A stretch of DNA of 9,182 bases from positions 1 to 9,182 of the forward strand of contig CAAHEN010000144.1 of the NCBI GenBank assembly GCA_900772575.1, in the 5' to 3' direction. Shown here piece by piece: positions 1 through 5,899 of the stretch. Source of the DNA: Bacteroidaceae bacterium. Its GTDB lineage: Bacteria > Bacteroidota > Bacteroidia > Bacteroidales > Bacteroidaceae. Within the stretch, counting starts at the first letter, position 1. Each line of letters opens with the position of its first letter. Below the pieces are notes generated by a model. That model had not been told where the DNA came from, made no database searches, and saw only the letters and a list, made by a program, of their open reading frames with translations. The position numbers were made by a program, and so were the translations under genes.

Positions 1-2114
1 AAGTAGCCGAGTTCGGTGCCGGTGACGCCTTCAGCCGCAGCCTGTGCCTCGGCCTCTTCGATCAGGCTCTGCAAGTGGCTGTCGTCGGGATAGGCATCGT
101 TGAGGGCCTTGAGGGCAGCTTCGAGCTTGTCGTAGTCATCCTGCACGCAGGTGCTGTCGGCGAGCTTGGCAGTGGCGTTGGCAATCTGGGCGTCGAGTTC
201 AGCGCGGACTGCCTCAGGAATGAGCGCGAAGCGCGGGCTCTCACCCTTGTTCTCGTAGAAGCGGATTTCCGCTGCGTGCCAGCAGGGGCTCTTGCCGCCG
301 TGGAATCCCATGTCTACTGTGGCATAGACACCGAGGCGCAAGTTCTGGACAGCCTTGCCGAAATCGAGCTTGATGACAGCCGTAGAGTTCTTGCGGGCAC
401 CAGCGGGATAGTTCGTCGTAAAGTCATAGATGACTGTATCTCTGTAGATGGTGTCGGTCCAGACGCCTGCGGGATCATCGCCTGCGGCAGGAGCCACGAG
501 GAAGATGCGGCGCGGGCTGCCGCCGGTGTTGTTGTGGCGCTGCGTCATCTTGAGGAACAGGTGCTGCACCTCCTTGCCGAGGTCAACCTGTACCCAGTCG
601 TAATCGTCGAAAGCGGCTGTGCTGCTCCATACGGTGTGGTAGTATGTGGTCAGGTCACCGTCGAAGGCCCCGGCGATCGATCCTTCCGAGGGTTCGGTGC
701 GGTTGCCAGTCATGGTGTTGACAAGGCCTTCCTTGGCATACTTGTCGTCGAAGGTGACATCAGAGTCGTAAGAGAGGCTCTCCTTCGTGGACTTGGCGTC
801 AGCGAGGAGGCTGTAGAGCTTGGTGATGAAGTTGTTTTTCTCGATCTGCGCGGTGAGGGCCTTCACTTGATCGGCGTCAACCGTGCGGATGGCCCACTGG
901 TTGTTTGCATCCTTGGCGTCCCAGCGTACGACATTGTAGCTGCCGTCGTTGTGGGCGGGATTGCCGTTCTCATCCTTAAGGAAGAAGAGACCGGCGGAGT
1001 AGAAGGGAATCTGCACCTTGACTTCAGCCTTCTCCGTGGTGGGGAAGATGCTGGAGGTGGTGCCCTGCTTGCCCATGTAGCGGCCCGTGGCGAAGTTCTT
1101 CAGGTAGTACAGTCCGTCACCCGCATCTTCCACACTCCAAACGTACTTGGCGTCGGAGACCGTGAGGGGATCACTGAGTGTATAGGTCTTGGTACACTTG
1201 AGGCTTGTGCCCGTGTCGTACATGTAGTCCTGCGAGCGCTGGTTGATGAAGGTGTAGTATTGGCCCGGCTGCGGCTTGATGAAGCCACTTTCTTCATAGA
1301 GCTTCTGGGCCTCCTGAATTTGCTTGACCACGGCCAGCACCTTGTCATCGGAGGTGCCTTCGACGCCGAGAATCTCATTGGCGGCCAGGTAGGCGGCATT
1401 GAGCTTGTCATAGCATTCCTGGGTCACGAAGCCCGGCTGGTTGCCAACGGGGAACTGCTCAGCGCTGAAGCCCTGAGGGAACACTTCGTTGTAGACTTCC
1501 TCCAACTTCTCCTGGACAGTCTTGGGGCGGGATGTGGCCTCATAGACGAACCAGTCGTTAGTATCGCTATAGGTTGAATAAGCGGGGCAGCCCCAATAGC
1601 AGAGATAGGTGTATGCACCTTTCTCGTTAGCCACAGCGGAGGCAAACACCCAGCAGACACCTTCAGCGTCGGCAGACTGCTTTGTCGGACCGTCGATGCG
1701 GGCACGACGGTTCTCTGCGCCGATCTTGGCCAGATAGGCTGAGAACTGGAAGGCGTCGGAGTAAGAGAGCGTGTGGCCACCGGAATAGATGTACTGGCCG
1801 TTGCTCACGTTCTTGAAGACATAGAGCTTGGAGCCGTCGTCCTTGGCCGTGCCCACCTCTTTGACCTCATAGATGCAGCTGGCGTCTACCGCAGCCTTGT
1901 ACGCACCGGAAGGGTTGAGGTAGCCACTGCTCGACCAAGAGGCGTAAGTCCCCTGCTGGAGCACGACTTTCAACCCGTCGTGGAAATCAGTGACGGTGTT
2001 CTCACTGATCACCCACTTCACCTCGTCGAGTCCGCCGGTGTCGTCGGCCGTCGAGGTCACTGTGCCCGCCAGGAAGCAGAGCATCAGCGCGAGAAAATTG
2101 TAGATTTTCTTCAT
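1..2114 (-). CDS. Secreted discoidin (F5/8 type C) protein with two beta-trefoil-like regions, C-terminus beyond the window
   Basis: The minus-strand frame opens at ATG 2114-2112 and runs off the left edge without a stop, giving about 704 residues. Residues 1-23 form a Sec signal peptide (MKK, hydrophobic core, cleavage likely after S-T-A23); there is no lipobox, so it is secreted or attached by a C-terminal signal not seen here. Residues ~25-180 and ~275-408 look like ricin-type beta-trefoils: each carries the repeat Y-x-x-K-N-x-x-x-G-x-Y (YVFKNVSNGQYIY at 98, YYLKNFATGRYMG at 336), and the second ends in NNQWAI. Between them, ~190-272 is helical. Residues ~465-622 are a discoidin/F5/8 type C domain: a GAFDGD loop at 482-487, WVQVDLG at 507, and the closing AEIRFYE near 614. 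Residues ~628-704 are again helical, like FIVAR-type bundles. Such domains usually bind carbohydrate. No catalytic domain is visible, but one could lie in the missing C-terminus. The start is chosen for the signal peptide. Fold calls are by motif reading; the discoidin call is the firmest. Confidence 0.5.
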   Translation of the reverse strand, partial: MKKIYNFLALMLCFLAGTVTSTADDTGGLDEVKWVISENTVTDFHDGLKVVLQQGTYASWSSSGYLNPSGAYKAAVDASCIYEVKEVGTAKDDGSKLYVFKNVSNGQYIYSGGHTLSYSDAFQFSAYLAKIGAENRRARIDGPTKQSADAEGVCWVFASAVANEKGAYTYLCYWGCPAYSTYSDTNDWFVYEATSRPKTVQEKLEEVYNEVFPQGFSAEQFPVGNQPGFVTQECYDKLNAAYLAANEILGVEGTSDDKVLAVVKQIQEAQKLYEESGFIKPQPGQYYTFINQRSQDYMYDTGTSLKCTKTYTLSDPLTVSDAKYVWSVEDAGDGLYYLKNFATGRYMGKQGTTSSIFPTTEKAEVKVQIPFYSAGLFFLKDENGNPAHNDGSYNVVRWDAKDANNQWAIRTVDADQVKALTAQIEKNNFITKLYSLLADAKSTKESLSYDSDVTFDDKYAKEGLVNTMTGNRTEPSEGSIAGAFDGDLTTYYHTVWSSTAAFDDYDWVQVDLGKEVQHLFLKMTQRHNNTGGSPRRIFLVAPAAGDDPAGVWTDTIYRDTVIYDFTTNYPAGARKNSTAVIKLDFGKAVQNLRLGVYATVDMGFHGGKSPCWHAAEIRFYENKGESPRFALIPEAVRAELDAQIANATAKLADSTCVQDDYDKLEAALKALNDAYPDDSHLQSLIEEAEAQAAAEGVTGTELGY

Positions 2115-2218
2115 TGAGAATAATGAATTGATTAAACTATTGATGTGAACTGTATTTAATAGGCGTTTGTAGTTTGACGGTACGTTAGGCTGCAAGGCGC
2201 AGTGACGCGAAGGGGTGC

Positions 2219-2282
2219 GGGCGGTGAGACCCCAGACTGCCGCCCAGTCGGACGCAGAGAGGCCGCCTGTGATTATGGCGGC
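2219..2282 (-). promoter_or_regulatory. Two GC-rich hairpins in the 5' leader of the discoidin gene
   Basis: Two perfect 6-bp inverted repeats lie between the proposed promoter and the start codon. GGGCGG at 2219-2224 pairs with CCGCCC at 2240-2245 (15-base loop). GCCGCC at 2262-2267 pairs with GGCGGC at 2277-2282 (9-base loop). They sit in the GC-rich middle of an otherwise AT-rich leader. No known riboswitch class was recognised and no U-rich tract follows, so a regulatory role is inferred from position only. Confidence 0.5.
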
Positions 2283-2411
2283 GGGGGTGGCGGGCTGAAG
2301 TGGCTCGCCGGTGAGCGGGGAGAGCATGTCGCCATTCTACATGGCTTCAATATCACACCCACTGTAATGTATGAGAAAAATGTATATCTGTTTCTTCAGC
2401 TATTGACATTG

Positions 2412-2419
2412 CAAATGTA
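2412..2419 (-). promoter_or_regulatory. Bacteroidota-type -7 box (TACATTTG) for the discoidin gene
   Basis: Read on the minus strand, the site is TACATTTG followed by CA, matching the TAnnTTTG consensus of the primary sigma factor in Bacteroidota. No clear -33 TTG/TTTG lies 19-21 bases upstream, so the call rests on the -7 box alone. It would start transcription near 2405 and give an unusually long leader of about 290 bases before the ATG at 2114. Confidence 0.5.
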
Positions 2420-2525
2420 GCTTATAACCGTTAAAGCTACGCCATTTACACTGTTAAAAAAGATTTTTACGGCGATTTTTCCAAGAAAAGGGCAGGTGCG
2501 GGAGGAGGAAAGGGGCAAACTGACG

Positions 2526-2556
2526 CTTGGAGACCCCCGCACGGGGCTGGGCCAAG
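2526..2556. repeat. Two-tier GC-rich inverted repeat
   Basis: CTTGG at 2526-2530 pairs with CCAAG at 2552-2556, and inside it CCCC (2535-2538) pairs with GGGG (2543-2546) around a GCAC loop. It lies upstream of the proposed promoter of the discoidin gene. No T-rich tract follows on either strand, so it is not a typical intrinsic terminator. Function unknown. Confidence 0.5.
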
Positions 2557-2640
2557 TCCCCATGCGCATCCTTGTACATAGCCCCACGATCAATGGAAAT
2601 ATTGCTGTCCGGTAAACTTTTGCAGTTGTTCAGGGCGCCG

Positions 2641-2664
2641 CGAAGCCCCGGGACGGGGCTTTCG
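2641..2664. repeat. GC-rich hairpin, terminator-like but with a short T tract
   Basis: AAGCCCC at 2643-2649 pairs with GGGGCTT at 2655-2661 around a GGGAC loop, and after one bulged T the stem continues with two more pairs (CG with CG). On the plus strand it is followed only by TTTCGAC, too few T for a confident terminator. No plus-strand gene precedes it. Confidence 0.5.
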
Positions 2665-2677
2665 ACGCGCATGTGCC

Positions 2678-2747
2678 GCGTATCATCAATTGTGCATCAT
2701 CAACCGCGCATCATCAATCGCACACCATCAATCGCACACCACACCTA
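2678..2747. repeat. Tandem array of a degenerate 14-bp unit
   Basis: Five consecutive 14-base units can be laid end to end: GCGTATCATCAATT, GTGCATCATCAACC, GCGCATCATCAATC, GCACACCATCAATC and the decayed GCACACCACACCTA, followed by more CACACCATCA-like sequence to about 2760. The core is CATCATCAAT. There are no spacers, so it is a minisatellite-like repeat, not a CRISPR. Short open frames across it give low-complexity His/Ser/Ile peptides and are not believed. Confidence 0.5.
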
Positions 2748-2880
2748 TCACACACCATCACTATACATCCTATAAACGGAAACCGCTCATTGGATCTTGT
2801 GACGGTTTACAGGCACACAGGAAGTTCATCCCCAATGTCAGCGAATCCCACGACGGTCTAAAATTCGAGTTTAACACTGC

Positions 2881-2911
2881 TTGCTTCCGACGCCCGGAAG
2901 CCGTATCTTTG
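2881..2911 (+). promoter_or_regulatory. Plus-strand Bacteroidota promoter (TTG, 20 bp, TATCTTTG)
   Basis: TTG at 2881-2883, a 20-base spacer, then TATCTTTG at 2904-2911 followed by CA. Both boxes and the spacing fit the Bacteroidota sigma consensus (TTTG/TTG, 19-21 bp, TAnnTTTG); it is the only promoter in the window with both boxes. It points away from the direction of every recognised gene, and no credible open frame lies downstream. Transcription would begin at about 2915-2918. Confidence 0.5.
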
Positions 2912-2920
2912 CAGTAGAGG

Positions 2921-2951
2921 AAACGGCTATCCCACGCGGATAGCCGTTTTT
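2921..2951 (+). terminator. Perfect 12-bp intrinsic terminator hairpin
   Basis: AAACGGCTATCC (2921-2932) pairs without mismatch with GGATAGCCGTTT (2938-2949) around a CACGC loop, and the 3' arm runs into TTTTT (2947-2951). This is a textbook intrinsic terminator on the plus strand. On the minus strand the same stem is followed by only three T, so the plus direction is preferred. It begins about ten bases after the plus-strand promoter ends. Confidence 0.5.
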
Positions 2952-3000
2952 GGTACCCTGCGGCGATAGAAATCGCCACTATATGGCAAAATCTGGGCCG

Positions 3001-3074
3001 TTTTTCCGGGAAACTTCCCTAGGGCCCGGAAAAATTTGCTCCGAGCTAATTCTGATTTGCCCTAGGGAAGTTTC
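3001..3074. repeat. Overlapping, mutually exclusive inverted repeats
   Basis: Two perfect dyads share bases. TTTTTCCGGG (3001-3010) is complementary to CCCGGAAAAA (3025-3034), enclosing AAACTT plus the palindrome CCCTAGGG. GAAACTTCCCTAGGGC (3010-3025) is exactly complementary to GCCCTAGGGAAGTTTC (3059-3074) across a 33-base gap. Because 3010 and 3025 belong to both stems and 3011-3024 is the loop of one and the arm of the other, only one structure can form at a time. No open frame follows on either strand that would identify a controlled gene. Confidence 0.5.
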
Positions 3075-3154
3075 GTTAAAGTCCGGTTTTAACATTTCGC
3101 GTTTGTCCGAAGGTTAAATAAGTTAAGGCGCAGTTCCGGCGATCGGTGCAAAAA

Positions 3155-3204
3155 GGTGAAGCGGCCCGTGGCGCGGTGCTATATTATAGGGCCGCCGGGT
3201 CACC
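3155..3204. repeat. 12-bp interrupted inverted repeat
   Basis: GGTGA (3155-3159) pairs with TCACC (3200-3204), and GCGGCCC (3161-3167) pairs with GGGCCGC (3189-3195), separated by a small internal loop (one A against CGGG). The terminal loop is 21 bases and contains the AT-rich TATATTATA. A separate small hairpin, GCGCC-CCA-GGCGC, lies at 3250-3262. No T tract follows, so a terminator is unlikely. Confidence 0.5.
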
Positions 3205-3269
3205 TCGGGCGTCCCGTATCTGTCAACCGCAAAGAAGATCTATATCTGTGCGCCCCAGGCGCGATTCAA

Positions 3270-3314
3270 TTCAGGCTGCAATACACCTTAATTGCTGGTG
3301 CATTGCAGCCTGAA
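3270..3314. repeat. 18-bp near-perfect inverted repeat
   Basis: TTCAGGCTGCAATACACC (3270-3287) pairs with GGTGCATTGCAGCCTGAA (3297-3314) with a single A/C mismatch around the nine-base loop TTAATTGCT. It is the longest hairpin in the window by arm length. Neither strand shows a run of T directly after the stem (plus strand continues AAATCTTTC). It lies about 200 bases beyond the stop of the FAS1 lipoprotein gene and could be a 3' processing or stability element, or a small repeat element. Confidence 0.5.
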
Positions 3315-3400
3315 AATCTTTCAACCCCAATCGGTCATTAGATTTGGGATAATCGGAAAACCAATGAGACAGACTCAACTTAGGCCCCGGCGCCCGGCTG

Positions 3401-3415
3401 GTGACAAACGAGAGG
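3401..3415. repeat. 15-bp motif, copy 1
   Basis: GTGACAAACGAGAGG occurs here and again, identically, at 5873-5887. On the minus (coding) strand it reads CCTCTCGTTTGTCAC. This copy lies 105 bases after the stop of the FAS1 lipoprotein gene; both copies have CCGG or CGG a few bases further downstream on the coding strand. Confidence 0.5.
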
Positions 3416-3520
3416 CCCATATAAAAGAAAGGCAGCACAAGTAGCCGGCGCCATGACGCGTGCGTACCATTTGTGCCGCCCTCGGCCCGACCGCCCGGGG
3501 GCAGCCGGAAGTAGCGGGTC

Positions 3521-5629
3521 TTACCAGATGTCCTCTGGCGTCGTCCCGTTGTAGATGTTGTTGGGGACAAACTCGAAGTAGTCGAGGAAGAACTGCGAGT
3601 CGAGTTTCTTCAGGGCCGACTTGAAGCGGAGGTAGTAGGTCTTGCCCGGCTCCATATCGGCGATGGTGATGATGCGGCGCACACAGGCGACACCGCCGCT
3701 GCGCTGCCGCACGGGTGTGGTGGCCTTGCCATCGGTGATGGTGAAGTAGTTGGGGCCCTTGAGATAGCCGTGGTTGCGCATGTTCTTATCGTTCTCGGCG
3801 TTGGTCTCATCGTCGTCGACGTCGGCTTCCCAAGGAATTTCGGTGTTGTTCTTGTCGACGGTCTGGCGCATGTCATAGGGCAGCCCGACAGGGGAGAGAC
3901 GGCGGGGGTCTTCGCCGAAGTAGATCTGGGCCATGCCGCGGAGCGAGTTCATGCCGACACCCATGCGGATCTCGTAAGTGCCCTTCCAAGGCACTGGAGG
4001 CAGCTTGAGCGTGAAGTCGTAGAGACCGCAGAAGAGGAACTCGTCACCCTGGTAGTCGTTCCAGCCGCCACCATACTGGTCGCAGACGTAGACGATCTTG
4101 GTGTCGGTGCTCTCGTTGATGATATTGTCGAAGTAGCCGAGGGGATAGAGGCGGTAGTCGCCACCGCGGTTGTTGTTGGAGGCTATTTCGGGGAGCATGG
4201 AGACAACGTCGATGCGCATGCGCTCCTGCCCCATGAGGCGACGGGTGGCCTCATCGTTGACCAGCACCTTGGCGATGGGGAAGTAGAAGCCGTTCTGGGC
4301 GCTGTTGTCATTGTCGCCGTTATTGGAACTGAGGAGAATGCCGGGTGCCTTGACTCCCGTCTCGTGGTAGTCGTCGTGGCGGCCGTTGGCATAGATGGAG
4401 ACGCGGTTGACGTACATCTTGTGATCCTTGTAGTCCTCGGGTGAGCAGCCCTCCCCCGTGCCGGTGCCGGCGTCGCCGAGCTGGGTCACCTTGACCAGGC
4501 TGGGATACTGGCCCATCGTCGTGTAGTAGTCCCAGACGTTGGTGGGGCAGTCGACGAGCTGCGGGTTCTTGATGTCCTTGAACTTGTAGTTGTACTCGTT
4601 GAGGTGGCGGACAAGGCCGTTGTAGGGGCGCGAGCCGTACATGAGGTGATAGGCCACGAAGCGGTTGACGGCATTGTCGGGGCTGGTGTAGTCGCCCTGC
4701 GCGGCGGTGCCATAGACAGCCTCGCACTTGGCGGTGATTTCCGCAATCAGGTCAGCGGGAGCCTTGGTGATGTCGAGCCCCCAGTCGGCGGCATAGACCT
4801 CATCGGGCTCGACGAAAGCCATGTAACCGATATAGCGGTGTGTGTTGCGGCGAATAACGTGGCCAGTCTCAGACGAGAGGCGGTAGTCGGTGATTTCCTG
4901 ATAGTTCTCCTTCTCGTAGTCCATGTCGAGATACTGGGTGAGCGAGTCGGCCCAGGTGGTGAGTGACATGAGGTAGGTGAATATCTTCATGTTGTCGGCG
5001 GCGGCGATGCGCTGCGCCAGGTTGTCGGCGGCGGGGGCAATGACGGTGCTGACCTCGTGGAGCACACCGTTGGAGAGGTCGACGTCGCCCTTGACCACGC
5101 GTGACGTGCCGTTGATGACGTAGAAGCTCTCGTTGCCGATGGTGTCCTGCCTGCTGGTCAGGATGCGATCGTTGAGGTTGGAGAAACCGAAGCCGCCGCC
5201 GTCGGCGGGAAATTCCGCTGAGGTGTAGGCCGAGTTGTCGCCATTGTCGATGATGCTGTTCCTGGCGATGATGCTGGCCTGCTCGTCGGTGAGTTCCTCG
5301 AGCGTAGCCACGCCGTGAGCGGCCATGTAGGCCTCGACGGCTTCATTGTCGGGGGCGAAGATGGTGTAGTTGCCACGGGCCGAGAGCACGCTGGCGATGG
5401 AGGAGCCCAGGGAGTCGTTGCCCAGCGTCACGCGCTGATAGACCTGCTTGACGTCTGAAAACTGCGGGCTACTGCTGATGTAGTCCCAGATGGTTTGTTC
5501 GGTCTTGATGGCGAAGTTGCTGTCGTCGATAGTCTCCTTGCACCCAGTAAGGGCGGCCGACAACACCACCAAGCACACCGCGCCAACGAGCCGCATGCCG
5601 TGACTGAACTTTGCTACTGCTCTTTTCAT
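3521..5629 (-). CDS. FAS1 (fasciclin) domain surface lipoprotein
   Basis: A 702-residue envelope lipoprotein. The start is taken at ATG 5629-5627 because it gives MKR, a hydrophobic stretch and a lipobox ending A-A-L-T-G-C30; an in-frame ATG at 5659 would only add ten residues before this signal. After Cys30 comes KETIDD, a charged run like the Bacteroidota surface-export signal. FAS1 domain 1 spans ~45-200, with the H1 box YTIFAPDNEAVEAYM at ~88 and the H2-like NGVLHEVSTVI at ~187. A second, divergent FAS1 domain spans ~201-460: NLAQRIAAADNMKIFTYL at its start, an H1-like YMAFVEPDEVY at 269, NRFVAYHLM at ~322 and an H2-like NGFYFPIAKVL at ~446. Residues ~465-702 are beta-rich and end in YYLRFKSAL and FFLDYFEFVPNNIY, resembling C-terminal carbohydrate-binding-like domains of such lipoproteins. 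FAS1 domains mediate adhesion or ligand binding. Related proteins often sit beside SusC/SusD pairs, which are absent here. Family call is secure; ligand unknown. Confidence 0.5.
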   Translation of the reverse strand: MKRAVAKFSHGMRLVGAVCLVVLSAALTGCKETIDDSNFAIKTEQTIWDYISSSPQFSDVKQVYQRVTLGNDSLGSSIASVLSARGNYTIFAPDNEAVEAYMAAHGVATLEELTDEQASIIARNSIIDNGDNSAYTSAEFPADGGGFGFSNLNDRILTSRQDTIGNESFYVINGTSRVVKGDVDLSNGVLHEVSTVIAPAADNLAQRIAAADNMKIFTYLMSLTTWADSLTQYLDMDYEKENYQEITDYRLSSETGHVIRRNTHRYIGYMAFVEPDEVYAADWGLDITKAPADLIAEITAKCEAVYGTAAQGDYTSPDNAVNRFVAYHLMYGSRPYNGLVRHLNEYNYKFKDIKNPQLVDCPTNVWDYYTTMGQYPSLVKVTQLGDAGTGTGEGCSPEDYKDHKMYVNRVSIYANGRHDDYHETGVKAPGILLSSNNGDNDNSAQNGFYFPIAKVLVNDEATRRLMGQERMRIDVVSMLPEIASNNNRGGDYRLYPLGYFDNIINESTDTKIVYVCDQYGGGWNDYQGDEFLFCGLYDFTLKLPPVPWKGTYEIRMGVGMNSLRGMAQIYFGEDPRRLSPVGLPYDMRQTVDKNNTEIPWEADVDDDETNAENDKNMRNHGYLKGPNYFTITDGKATTPVRQRSGGVACVRRIITIADMEPGKTYYLRFKSALKKLDSQFFLDYFEFVPNNIYNGTTPEDIW

Positions 5630-5749
5630 TTGAATCACTTGTGATAAGATGGGAAACACTTTCTTCTGAATTGTTTGATGTTAGGGCTGCCGGCTAACGG
5701 CCCTTCCCGACCGCACACCGACATTGTTTGTAGATCTGTTTCTTAGCCG

Positions 5750-5757
5750 CAAAGGTA
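5750..5757 (-). promoter_or_regulatory. Bacteroidota-type -7 box (TACCTTTG) for the FAS1 lipoprotein gene
   Basis: On the minus strand the site reads TACCTTTG followed by CGG, preceded by a very AT-rich stretch (ATATTTTTTATA). No good -33 box lies at the usual distance. Transcription from about 5743 would give a leader of some 115 bases; this contains a small hairpin, GTTAG pairing with CTAAC (5680-5698), about 50 bases before the ATG at 5629. The start has no Shine-Dalgarno sequence, as is usual in this phylum. Confidence 0.5.
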
Positions 5758-5872
5758 TATAAAAAATATCAGCCCGCGCGGGTCTTGGCAAAAAATTAGT
5801 GCAGAAACACACCGCAAGACGCTTTTTCAGGCCAGAGCTGATGGCCATCCGGACCGCCACGCCCACCGGAAC

Positions 5873-5887
5873 GTGACAAACGAGAGG
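5873..5887. repeat. 15-bp motif, copy 2
   Basis: Exact second copy of GTGACAAACGAGAGG (first at 3401-3415). It lies 12 bases after the stop codon of the permease gene on the coding strand, where it reads CCTCTCGTTTGTCAC. Both copies therefore fall in the 3' untranslated region of a minus-strand gene. Confidence 0.5.
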
Positions 5888-5899
5888 TGTGGGCACCCC

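Larger units (their letters stand above)
2115..3520. other. 1.4-kb gene-free, hairpin-rich intergenic region
   Basis: No frame here has a convincing start, a recognisable protein family or sensible composition. The stretch separates the stop of the FAS1 lipoprotein gene from the start of the discoidin gene, both on the minus strand. In order it holds: the AT-rich start-proximal leader (2115-2170), the GC-rich leader hairpins, a -7 box at 2412, GC-rich dyads at 2526-2556 and 2641-2664, a 14-bp tandem array (2678-2747), a plus-strand promoter followed directly by a terminator (2881-2951), a small tetraloop hairpin (GGCGAT, loop AGAA, ATCGCC at 2962-2977), overlapping inverted repeats (3001-3074), dyads at 3155-3204, 3250-3262 and 3270-3314, and one copy of a 15-bp repeated motif at 3401. 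The density of perfect dyads is well above what the coding stretches show to the eye. Confidence 0.5.

Noticed and set aside
75..1577. 500-codon open frame on the plus strand antisense to the discoidin gene
   Set aside because: The opposite strand encodes a signal peptide, trefoil and discoidin motifs in one continuous frame; the plus-strand peptide is a Val/Leu/Gly-rich shadow without domains.
2202..2420. 72-codon plus-strand frame in the leader of the discoidin gene
   Set aside because: Glycine-rich, no family, and it crosses the GC-rich hairpins and the minus-strand promoter.
2454..2672. 72-codon minus-strand frame upstream of the discoidin gene promoter
   Set aside because: Plausible amino acid mix, but no recognised family, no promoter seen for it, and it spans two GC-rich dyads. 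Conservation in relatives would be needed to accept it.
2678..2760. Possible CRISPR-like array
   Set aside because: The 14-base units are contiguous with no spacers and differ from one another; no cas gene is present.
3156..3341. 61-codon plus-strand frame beyond the orphan promoter
   Set aside because: It runs straight through three inverted repeats, has no known family, and would lie beyond the terminator at 2921-2951.
3339..3346. Plus-strand TAGATTTG resembling a -7 box
   Set aside because: It has no TTG at the right distance upstream and no gene or hairpin in a useful position downstream; an 8-base pattern with two free positions is expected by chance.
2115..3520. Replication origin, tRNA, RNase P RNA or tmRNA in the long intergenic region
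   Set aside because: No DnaA-box cluster, no cloverleaf with a TTC loop, and none of the conserved landmark sequences of those RNAs was found by eye.
3770..4444. 224-codon plus-strand frame inside the FAS1 lipoprotein gene
   Set aside because: Antisense to well-conserved FAS1 coding sequence and composed mostly of Val, Asp and Gly.
5657..5659. Upstream ATG start for the FAS1 lipoprotein (adds ten residues)
   Set aside because: The extra residues precede a normal MKR-type signal peptide with lipobox, so the start at 5629 fits lipoprotein export better.
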